From assembly GCA_020629545.1 (NCBI GenBank), contig JAHDDC010000005.1, forward strand, positions 67,661 through 104,850: 37,190 bases of DNA, in the 5' to 3' direction. This stretch comes from Hellea sp. Lineage in GTDB: Bacteria; Pseudomonadota; Alphaproteobacteria; Caulobacterales; Maricaulaceae. Both the position numbers and the translations under genes were made by a program. Position 1 is the stretch's first letter. Each line of letters starts with the position of its first letter. Positions 27,370 to 34,239 of this stretch are shown one piece after another. Below the pieces are notes generated by a model. That model was not told where the DNA came from. It did not search any database and saw nothing but the letters and a program-made list of their open reading frames with translations.

Positions 27370-28566
27370 ATGGCTAAATCGAGGCAATTATCAACACAAA
27401 CATACCTATTATTCGCAGCAATTAGTGTTTCAATTCTAATTCTGGGAGCATTTATCTATTATCGGAACGATATATTTCAATCGTTGCAGGACCCGGGGCA
27501 ACCTTTTCAAACCTATGAACGCCCCGAAGCCCCTAATTACAATCTCGCTAAAAATTGGATGGACCTTCCAGACCTTGCAGCCGATCCTTACGAAAATGAT
27601 GGCGCCGGTGATGTTTTCGTTGTCACACCTGTGTTGTTTAAGGGCGGGGATCACTGGAACCTGCCGATCACCCGCGATTACCAGATTGATAAACTTAATC
27701 GTATTATCCGGCCAAACTATGTAGCCCCTTATCGCATGTCTGGGCGTGTCTTCGCCCCTTACTATAGACAGGCGTCCCTATACACCGCCATGACAAATCG
27801 AGAGGATGCTAGGCGGGCACAGGATTTAGCATATCAAGATGTCCATAGAGCTTTTACATTTTTTCTGAAACATTCTCCACCTGAACGACCAATTATTCTG
27901 GCCGGTCATGGGCAAGGCGCATCACATGCGCAGCGACTATTGGCTGACTTTTTTGATACCGACTTAAAAAACAGGCTAGCAGCGGCCTTTATTATCGACC
28001 ACCCATTGCCCCTGGAAAAATTCAGTAACGACCTCAAAAATCTTAGCCCTTGTGAGACTGAAACATCGACGGGATGTGTGATTGCTTGGGGCGCTTTTAT
28101 GCCAGGTGACGGCATGATTGCGGAACGCTTCGCGACGCGACTCAATATCTATGAACGTGGTGATTACCGAATGATAAATGATCGGCCTCTATTGTGCGTT
28201 AATCCATTATTGTGGAACCGGAGCAATGATTACGCGCCTAGGCGCCTGCATAAAGGCGGCGTTGCAGCCATTGGTCTGGAACCAGGTATTGAGCCGGCGC
28301 CAAGAAGCAAACAAATTGGAGCGCAATGTCAAGACGGGCTTCTTTATGTTGATAAGCCGAAAAGTCGAAGCTTACGGCGTCCTTTTCGCATAGGCGGACA
28401 ATACCGAACATTACCGTTTAATCTATTCTACGAGGATATTCGCCAAAACGCTGCACTTAGGGTGCAGTCCGTCATTGAAAAAGGACATCTTCCGGAGCGC
28501 GTGGAAAAACTCGATGATCTTGAAGTCATAGAAATTCAAGAAAGCCCAGTCACGCCCGTTGATTGA
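27370..28566 (+). CDS. DUF3089 family alpha/beta-hydrolase-fold protein, probably catalytically dead
   Basis: A 398-residue protein with an N-terminal membrane anchor (about 10-31) and a DUF3089-type body: DVFVVTPVLFKGGDHWN at 81-97, FAPYYRQASLYT at 128-139, and the nucleophile-elbow region PIILAGHGQGASHAQRLL at 174-191. Family members read GHSQG here; this one has Gly181 in place of the catalytic Ser (codon GGG in CATGGGCAA). Near the C-terminus, FNLFYEDIRQNAALR matches the family end, but the LH..DYNLF pattern usual just before it reads YRTLPFNLF, so the catalytic His seems lost too. This suggests a pseudoenzyme with a binding or structural role at the periplasmic face. The frame is intact, so it is not a decayed gene. 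Confidence 0.75.
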   Translation: MAKSRQLSTQTYLLFAAISVSILILGAFIYYRNDIFQSLQDPGQPFQTYERPEAPNYNLAKNWMDLPDLAADPYENDGAGDVFVVTPVLFKGGDHWNLPITRDYQIDKLNRIIRPNYVAPYRMSGRVFAPYYRQASLYTAMTNREDARRAQDLAYQDVHRAFTFFLKHSPPERPIILAGHGQGASHAQRLLADFFDTDLKNRLAAAFIIDHPLPLEKFSNDLKNLSPCETETSTGCVIAWGAFMPGDGMIAERFATRLNIYERGDYRMINDRPLLCVNPLLWNRSNDYAPRRLHKGGVAAIGLEPGIEPAPRSKQIGAQCQDGLLYVDKPKSRSLRRPFRIGGQYRTLPFNLFYEDIRQNAALRVQSVIEKGHLPERVEKLDDLEVIEIQESPVTPVD

Positions 28567-28568
28567 GA

Positions 28569-29420
28569 TTAAAGCGGATGTGATTTTGCCAGATCATCAA
28601 ATCGCTTGATGTCTGTTAGCAAAGCTTCAAATTTGTCCATCGGGATCATATTCGGACCATCAGATGGTGCATTATCCGGATCAGGATGTGTTTCCATAAA
28701 GATTGCTGCAATTCCAATAGATGCTGCTGCGCGGGCTAACGGCGGAACAAACTCTCTTTGACCTCCGCTTGTGCCGCCCTGCCCGCCTGGTTGCTGAACA
28801 GAGTGAGTTGCATCAAATACGACTGGCCCGCCAAAAGATTTCATGATGGGTAGTCCCCGAAAATCAGTAACAAGCGTATTGTAACCAAAACTTGCTCCGC
28901 GTTCACAGGCCATCACATTTGGATTTCCTGCTTCTACAACTTTATTGAGGACGTTTTTCATATCCCACGGGGCCAAAAATTGACCTTTCTTCACGTTAAG
29001 GACACGTCCAGTCTCAGCCGCTGCAATCAAGAGGTCAGTTTGACGACACAAGAAAGCCGGAATTTGAAGAACATCGACAACAGCCCCAACCTCTCTGGCT
29101 TGTTCTGCTGTATGAATGTCAGTCAGGCATGGCATGCCAAGTTGAGATTGGATCTCTTCGAATACTGGAATGGCTTTTGATAAGCCCATCCCCCGAGGAG
29201 AATGGATACTGGTTCTGTTCGCTTTGTCATATGAGGTTTTGTAAATGATATTCAAACCCACGGAGTCTGATATCTTTCTAAGTCGCTCTGCCGTCATTAA
29301 GGCATGATCACGACTTTCCATTGCGCAAGGCCCCGCCAAAATAGTCAGCGGTTTATCATTTCCGATAAAATATGAAGTCCCTGCCGGGGTTTTTAATTCT
29401 ATGGTGCTATTGATTTTCAT
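28569..29420 (-). CDS. kdsA: 3-deoxy-8-phosphooctulonate (KDO-8-P) synthase, metal-dependent class
   Basis: A 283-residue KdsA, full length. It has ILAGPCAMESRD at 27-38, the KTSYDKANRTSI substrate block at 60-71, QIPAFLCRQTDLL and the DATHSVQQPGGQGG block. It joins PEP and arabinose 5-phosphate to make KDO-8-P for lipopolysaccharide inner core, in the cytosol. Cys32 in GPCAME is the residue that binds metal in class II enzymes such as that of Aquifex; the E. coli class I enzyme has Asn there, so this should be a metal-requiring form. It is divergent from cysK with a 130-base gap and its stop lies 2 bases from that of the DUF3089 gene. No strong ribosome site is visible. Confidence 0.96.
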   Translation of the reverse strand: MKINSTIELKTPAGTSYFIGNDKPLTILAGPCAMESRDHALMTAERLRKISDSVGLNIIYKTSYDKANRTSIHSPRGMGLSKAIPVFEEIQSQLGMPCLTDIHTAEQAREVGAVVDVLQIPAFLCRQTDLLIAAAETGRVLNVKKGQFLAPWDMKNVLNKVVEAGNPNVMACERGASFGYNTLVTDFRGLPIMKSFGGPVVFDATHSVQQPGGQGGTSGGQREFVPPLARAAASIGIAAIFMETHPDPDNAPSDGPNMIPMDKFEALLTDIKRFDDLAKSHPL

Positions 29421-29550
29421 CTTTTATTCTTTTGAATTTTTGCTGGCACTTAGCATAAGTTTTGTGAAAAAGCATGGATTTTTGCAGAAAACTACGCCAC
29501 ATCATATCAGAGATTCACGCGAACCATTTCAGAATTCTTTTGAGGATAAC

Positions 29551-30549
29551 ATGTCAGCCCATTCCGTACTTGATCTTATCGGTAACACCCCCCTTATTCG
29601 GCTTAATGAAGCCTCTAAACTGACGGGTTGCGAGATCCTCGGAAAAGCAGAGTTCCTCAATCCGGGGCAATCCGTCAAAGACCGCGCAGCCCTTGAGATA
29701 ATCCGTTCAGCAGAAAGCGAGGGGCGATTGACGCCCGGCGGTGTGGTCGTGGAAGGCACTGCGGGCAATACTGGAATTGGATTGGCGATGGTGTGTTCCG
29801 CTCTGGGTTATCGATGTAAAATCGTTATGCCAAGAACACAGAGTCAGGAGAAAAAAGACGCTGTTAAGCTATTAGGCGCAGAGCTTATCGAGGTCGATGC
29901 CGTTCCTTATGCAAATCCTAATAATTACGTCCATGTCTCTGAACGTCTAGCGAAGGAATTAGATGCATCGGAGGCAAATGGAGCCATATGGGCCAATCAA
30001 TTTGACAACACTGCCAATCGGAATGCCCATATTAAGACGACAGGGCCTGAAATATTTGAGCAAACTAACGGAAAGGTTGATGGCTTTATTTGTGCCGTCG
30101 GGTCTGGCGGAACTTTGGGCGGTGTTTCAATGTCACTTAAAGCTTTGAACCCAGAGATAAAAATTGGCGTGGCTGATCCAATGGGATCAAAAATGTACAG
30201 CTTTTACAAATATGGAGAACTCGAAAGCGAGGGCAACTCCATAACTGAAGGTATCGGCCAAGGCCGTATCACCAAAAACCTCGAGAACATCGTTGTTGAT
30301 ATGGCCTATCAAATCCATGATAAAGAAGCACTTGAGACCCTTTTCGCACTCAATCAGCTTGAAGGTATATGTCTCGGCGGCTCATCAGGAATCAATGTTA
30401 GCGGCGCCATTCAAATGGCTAAAGACATGGGTCCGGGGCATACCATAGTGACCATTTTATGCGATTATGGACAACGCTATCAATCAAAAGTCTATAACCC
30501 AGAGTTTTTAAAGCAAAAAGGCTTACCTGTTCCGCCATGGCTTCTATAA
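29551..30549 (+). CDS. cysK: Cysteine synthase A (O-acetylserine sulfhydrylase)
   Basis: About 332 residues from ATG 29551, which has GAGG six bases upstream; a longer frame from 29401 runs through the promoter region and adds a non-homologous hydrophobic stretch, so I reject it. VLDLIGNTPLIRL is the family opening; Lys43 in NPGQSVKDRA binds PLP; EGTAGNTGIGLA is the substrate loop, with Ala where E. coli CysK has Ser, as in many alphaproteobacterial members. GGSSGINVSGA near the C-terminus binds the cofactor phosphate. It makes cysteine from O-acetylserine and sulfide. First gene of a cysK-sseA-metC-esterase operon; its last 13 bases overlap the start of sseA. Confidence 0.95.
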   Translation: MSAHSVLDLIGNTPLIRLNEASKLTGCEILGKAEFLNPGQSVKDRAALEIIRSAESEGRLTPGGVVVEGTAGNTGIGLAMVCSALGYRCKIVMPRTQSQEKKDAVKLLGAELIEVDAVPYANPNNYVHVSERLAKELDASEANGAIWANQFDNTANRNAHIKTTGPEIFEQTNGKVDGFICAVGSGGTLGGVSMSLKALNPEIKIGVADPMGSKMYSFYKYGELESEGNSITEGIGQGRITKNLENIVVDMAYQIHDKEALETLFALNQLEGICLGGSSGINVSGAIQMAKDMGPGHTIVTILCDYGQRYQSKVYNPEFLKQKGLPVPPWLL

Positions 30550-31370
30550 ACTCTGTCGTCGAAACAGGTTGGCTTCAAGACGCACTTTCTAATGACCAAG
30601 TGCGGGTGATTGACGCGACATGGAGTTTGATCGGATCAACGGAATCCCTCGTGGAAGGCTATATTCACGGAGCCGGCCATTACGGAATCCATCTGAGCGA
30701 CCGGATTTCAAATGTAAAGCACCCTTTACCCAGTCTAGCGGAATTTCAGCGCCTGAATTCAAGCTTCGGTATTTCTCATAGTGATCATATCGTCTGTTAT
30801 GATCGAAAAGGTGTTTACGCGTCACCTCGGCTTTGGTGGACCTTTAAAATGATGGGCCATAAAAACGTTTCAGTCCTTAATGGCGGCCTCCCCGCCTGGA
30901 TCGAAGCCGGTCACAAAATCTCCAAGACACCATTACTGCCCAAAAACACCGATGATTTCATCTACGAACAACCGGTTCCCTCCCCGAAGGCCGGGATAAT
31001 TTCCAAAGATGAAATATTGGCATTGCTTCCATCTAGGCCGCAGATTGTCGATGCCCGCTCAACAGATCGATTTCACGGACTCGCTCCTGAACCCCGGCCG
31101 GGCCTGCGGTCGGGACATATTCCGGGCAGTATTTCTTTTCCTTATCATCGATGTGTTGAAAACGGACGATATGTAGAGCTTACACGATTGGCTGAAAATG
31201 TAGGACGTGCAGGAATTGATTTGTCGCGCCCGATCATCACAACATGTGGATCCGGTGTCACCGCGTGCATTCTTGCGCTTGCTTTTAACCGACTAGGCGC
31301 AAGTGAAATCAAAGTCTATGATGGATCTTGGAGCGAATGGGGTGCATCTAACGCGCCAATAGAGGTTTAA
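30537..31370 (+). CDS. sseA: 3-mercaptopyruvate sulfurtransferase (two rhodanese domains)
   Basis: A 277-residue tandem-rhodanese protein. The inactive N-terminal rhodanese domain spans about 1-130 (RVIDATWSL; GGLPAWIEAGH) and the catalytic one about 155-277. Cys237 in TTCGSGVTACILAL is the sulfur-carrying Cys; the loop CGSGVT is that of mercaptopyruvate rather than thiosulfate sulfurtransferases. It moves sulfur from 3-mercaptopyruvate to thiols or cyanide, making sulfane sulfur and H2S. The ATG lies inside cysK (13-base overlap, another frame) and the stop is 1 base before metC, so all are translated from one message. The grouping suggests cysteine turnover and sulfide handling. Confidence 0.93.
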   Translation: MASINSVVETGWLQDALSNDQVRVIDATWSLIGSTESLVEGYIHGAGHYGIHLSDRISNVKHPLPSLAEFQRLNSSFGISHSDHIVCYDRKGVYASPRLWWTFKMMGHKNVSVLNGGLPAWIEAGHKISKTPLLPKNTDDFIYEQPVPSPKAGIISKDEILALLPSRPQIVDARSTDRFHGLAPEPRPGLRSGHIPGSISFPYHRCVENGRYVELTRLAENVGRAGIDLSRPIITTCGSGVTACILALAFNRLGASEIKVYDGSWSEWGASNAPIEV

Positions 31371-31371
31371 G

Positions 31372-32508
31372 ATGAAAGATAGAACAAAGTTTACACATCT
31401 TGGACGCCCCAAGCCCGGTTTGGGAACCAGCGTCAATCACAGTATAACCCGCGCTTCAACGCTTTTATTTGAGAAATCCGAAGATCTTTACCGAACTGAT
31501 GTCCGGGGCTATGGCAGACACGGAAGCGTTATTCACGACGCCGTTGAGGAAGCTTTCTGTGAGCTGGAAGGCGGTTCCGGGACCAGCTTAACACCCTCTG
31601 GGCTCTCCGCTTGTACGTTGGCCATATTAGCCTGTGTGAAGTCGGGTGACCATATTTTGGTTACGGACTCAATATACGGACCGACTAGGTACTTTTGTGA
31701 TGAATTCTTGAAGAAAATGAATGTTCAGGCCGAACGTTATGATCCGCGATGCAGAACCGGCATCAAAGAGCTAATCCGCGATAATACCAGCGCGATCCTT
31801 ATGGAGTCTCCGGGATCGCTTACATTTGAAATTCAAGACCTTCCCGCAATTAGGTCTATGGCAAAAGAGATTTCAATTATCGTTGATAATACGTGGTCAG
31901 CAGGCATCACTTATCAACCGCTTGCTCTAGGCGCCGATATAAGTATCCATGCAGCTACAAAATATATAGGCGGTCATAGCGATATCATGTTTGGCGCCGT
32001 AGTTAGTCGTACATCATCCATGGCCAAACAAGTCGCGAAAACCCGTAAACTCCTTGGCCTTGCGACATCACCTGATGATGCCTACCAAATCCTAAGGGGA
32101 TTTCGGACACTTCACACACGGTTTAGAGAGCAGGAGAAAACCGCTTTTAACTTGGCTAAGTGGTTGTCTGAGCAGGACTTCATTGATCGGGTCCTTCATC
32201 CGGCTCTGGAAGAGCATTCGGATCACAAAATTTGGAAACGCGATTTCACTGGAGGCGGGTGCCTTTTTAGTGTTGTTACAAAACCCGCAAGTCATGAAGC
32301 TGTTAATTCGTTCTTGAATGGTCTCAAATTTTTTGGTCTCGGATTTTCATATGGCGGTTTCGAAAGCGTGGTTATTCATTGTGATCCACAACTTAACCGG
32401 ACGCTAGGCACCAAAATTTCTGGCCCTCTTATCCGATTTGGATGTGGGCTGGAGAATATTGAGGACCTAAAAAACGATATAAAACAATCTGCTAAACAAG
32501 CTTTTTAA
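31372..32508 (+). CDS. metC: Cystathionine beta-lyase
   Basis: A 378-residue PLP enzyme of the Cys/Met metabolism family. Lys197 in SIHAATKYIGGHSD binds PLP, with Asp172 in VDNTWSAG holding the pyridine nitrogen and YGRHG at 47-51 near the active site. The combination DNTW plus HAATKYIGGHSD is that of cystathionine beta-lyase rather than gamma-synthase. It cleaves cystathionine to homocysteine, pyruvate and ammonia for methionine synthesis, and such enzymes can also desulfurate cysteine. ATG one base after the sseA stop; its own stop shares one base with the next start (TAATG). Confidence 0.93.
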   Translation: MKDRTKFTHLGRPKPGLGTSVNHSITRASTLLFEKSEDLYRTDVRGYGRHGSVIHDAVEEAFCELEGGSGTSLTPSGLSACTLAILACVKSGDHILVTDSIYGPTRYFCDEFLKKMNVQAERYDPRCRTGIKELIRDNTSAILMESPGSLTFEIQDLPAIRSMAKEISIIVDNTWSAGITYQPLALGADISIHAATKYIGGHSDIMFGAVVSRTSSMAKQVAKTRKLLGLATSPDDAYQILRGFRTLHTRFREQEKTAFNLAKWLSEQDFIDRVLHPALEEHSDHKIWKRDFTGGGCLFSVVTKPASHEAVNSFLNGLKFFGLGFSYGGFESVVIHCDPQLNRTLGTKISGPLIRFGCGLENIEDLKNDIKQSAKQAF

Positions 32509-33770
32509 TGCCAAAGCCCTATTGGAAGCGAAAACGAATTTGGATTTTATCGTTACTGGGGCTGTTTGTCTTTATTTTACTTTCGAACCCATCGGTTCAA
32601 ATGATTCTGAAAACGGCTCCAGATAAACCTCGGAGCATCCTCGCTCAGCCAAGCCTGAACTATAAAAACCAGGCGGCATGGGAAAACGCTCAGGATGATT
32701 TGCGTAAAAGCTTCCAAGAAACTTTGTATGGGTCCTATCCAAATGAACTCATAGTAGATGAAGTAGATTCACGTTTATCCAAAGAAACGTTTGGCGGAAT
32801 CGCAACTATTGAATTCAAGACACTAAGAGTTAAAAACCCCGCAAATAGCGTTTCCAAAAGATTTGGACTCATTCTGGTGAAGCCTGCCAGTTTATCCAAA
32901 CCCAGCCCATTAATCTTGACGCAAAATTTTTGTCCTAACCATGATGTCGTCAAGGCCGACGATGCACCCCTACCCGACCAAGGTTTTTCCTGTGAAGGTA
33001 GTGCATTTTTTGGCGTTCTTATGCATTATTTTTTTGGCCGTTACATCGTCAGTCCCCCATTTCAAAACATTCTTGAAAAGGGTTACGCAATCGGTGTTTT
33101 ACATCCACCAGAATTTATTCCCGATCATCCCTTGAGCGCAAATGAGGAACTTGAGACGCTTTTTTCTAACTATACAGACAATCAACGACCTGGTGCTTTG
33201 ATGGCTTGGGCCGCTCAAGCCATACTGACTACCGAAATCCTTAAATCAGATACAGATATAGGCCCCATCATTCATTGGGGACATTCAAGATATGGTAAGG
33301 TGGGACTTCTGGCAGCTGCCCATTCTGAAAATATTCAGGGCGTGATAGCCCATCAGTCCGGTACTGCCGGCGCGTCTCTATCCCGAGGAGGCTCGGGAGA
33401 AACTTTACTCGACATCCTAAACGGATATCCTCATTGGCTCGGATCGGCGGCTTTTTCTTACGCTCCTAATGTAGAGAAACTACCTTTTGACCAGCACCAT
33501 TTGATTGGACTAGTCGCACCTCGACCTATTTTATTGGGCAACGCTCGACGTGATGTATGGTCGGACCCAGAAGGAGCCTTCAGAGCTGGGCGAGCAGCCA
33601 GTAACATTTATGGTTTATACGATTCAACTGGATTGACCGCTGAGCGATTGGGAGATTTTAGGCCCAAAGATGATATAAGCTTTTGGATAAGACCCGGGAC
33701 GCACGGGGTCGTGAAAGAAGACTGGCCGGCATTTCTCAAGTTTTTAGAATCTCATTTCCCACTGAATTAG
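32508..33770 (+). CDS. Glucuronoyl-esterase-like (CE15-type) alpha/beta hydrolase, membrane-anchored
   Basis: A 420-residue protein with a short basic N-terminus and a hydrophobic anchor at about 11-27, so the body is likely periplasmic. HWGHSRYGKVGLLAAA at 256-271 contains the GxSRxGK nucleophile elbow (Ser260) typical of CE15 glucuronoyl esterases and related acetyl-xylan-type esterases; AHQSGTAGASLSR at 281-293 and VAPRPILLGNARRDVWSDPEG at about 336-356 match that family; His399 in RPGTHGVV is the likely catalytic His. Such enzymes cut esters between lignin alcohols and glucuronic acid, but bacterial members are diverse and the substrate is unknown. It is coupled to metC by a one-base overlap, an odd place for a polysaccharide esterase. 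Confidence 0.75.
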   Translation: MPKPYWKRKRIWILSLLGLFVFILLSNPSVQMILKTAPDKPRSILAQPSLNYKNQAAWENAQDDLRKSFQETLYGSYPNELIVDEVDSRLSKETFGGIATIEFKTLRVKNPANSVSKRFGLILVKPASLSKPSPLILTQNFCPNHDVVKADDAPLPDQGFSCEGSAFFGVLMHYFFGRYIVSPPFQNILEKGYAIGVLHPPEFIPDHPLSANEELETLFSNYTDNQRPGALMAWAAQAILTTEILKSDTDIGPIIHWGHSRYGKVGLLAAAHSENIQGVIAHQSGTAGASLSRGGSGETLLDILNGYPHWLGSAAFSYAPNVEKLPFDQHHLIGLVAPRPILLGNARRDVWSDPEGAFRAGRAASNIYGLYDSTGLTAERLGDFRPKDDISFWIRPGTHGVVKEDWPAFLKFLESHFPLN

Positions 33771-33772
33771 CG

Positions 33773-33849
33773 TGGCAGACCCGGCAGGACTCGAACCTGC
33801 AACCTGCCGCTTAGAAGGCGGCTGCTCTATCCAGTTGAGCTACGGATCC
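33773..33849 (-). tRNA. tRNA-Arg (anticodon TCT)
   Basis: A 77-base cloverleaf on the minus strand. Acceptor GGATCCG pairs with CGGGTCT (two G-U pairs), D-arm GCTC/GAGC, anticodon stem GCCGC/GCGGC with loop CTTCTAA (anticodon TCT, reading AGA/AGG), T-arm GCAGG/CCTGC with loop TTCGAGT. Discriminator G and an encoded CCA end are present. It lies just downstream of the NDUFS4-like gene (5 bases) and probably shares its transcript; the esterase gene on the other strand ends 2 bases away. Confidence 0.97.
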
Positions 33850-33854
33850 TGACG

Positions 33855-34160
33855 CTAATGTGTCCAGGGTAGTTTACGGTCATACGCAAAGTTTTCCGCA
33901 TAAGACCGGCTAATGCGCTTTACCTTTCGTGGCCGAATAACCCGATGAGGGATATTATGGGCTTTGGCATAGGCGACAGCAGCATCCAATGTTTCAAATT
34001 TGAGATCTAATTGCGCTGTCACATCAGAGGACCGATAGGTTCCTGTTAATGGATCGATCGAGCGTTTTCCACCTTTTGAAAACTCCAAAACCCAATGACG
34101 CGAGTTTCCGCGTCCGGACTGCATGGCATTCGGTGCTGGCTGATAGATACGAGCGAACAT
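33855..34160 (-). CDS. NDUFS4-like accessory subunit of NADH dehydrogenase (ETC complex I)
   Basis: A 101-residue protein of the ETC_C1_NDUFS4 family. MFARIYQPAPNAMQSGRGNSRHWVLEF is the family opening, and TAQLDLKFETLDAAVAYAKAHNIPHRV with the YAENFAYDRKLPWTH end completes the domain. It matches the 18-kDa (AQDQ) subunit of mitochondrial complex I, found in bacteria mainly in alphaproteobacteria, where it stabilises the peripheral arm near the NADH module. It lacks a presequence, as expected of the bacterial form. Full length. Downstream of the HerA-like gene with a 79-base gap, upstream of tRNA-Arg. Strong marker of an alphaproteobacterial host. Confidence 0.95.
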   Translation of the reverse strand: MFARIYQPAPNAMQSGRGNSRHWVLEFSKGGKRSIDPLTGTYRSSDVTAQLDLKFETLDAAVAYAKAHNIPHRVIRPRKVKRISRSYAENFAYDRKLPWTH

Positions 34161-34239
34161 TTAGACTCCAATTTTGGAAACCGGACATAAAACGATTGTG
34201 CCCAACTGTAAACTATCTTTGTTGCCTCAACGATATTTT

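Noticed and set aside
29401..29550. Extended N-terminus for cysK beginning inside kdsA.
   Set aside because: It adds 50 residues with a hydrophobic segment foreign to CysK and overlaps kdsA; the internal ATG 29551 has GAGG and the family start.
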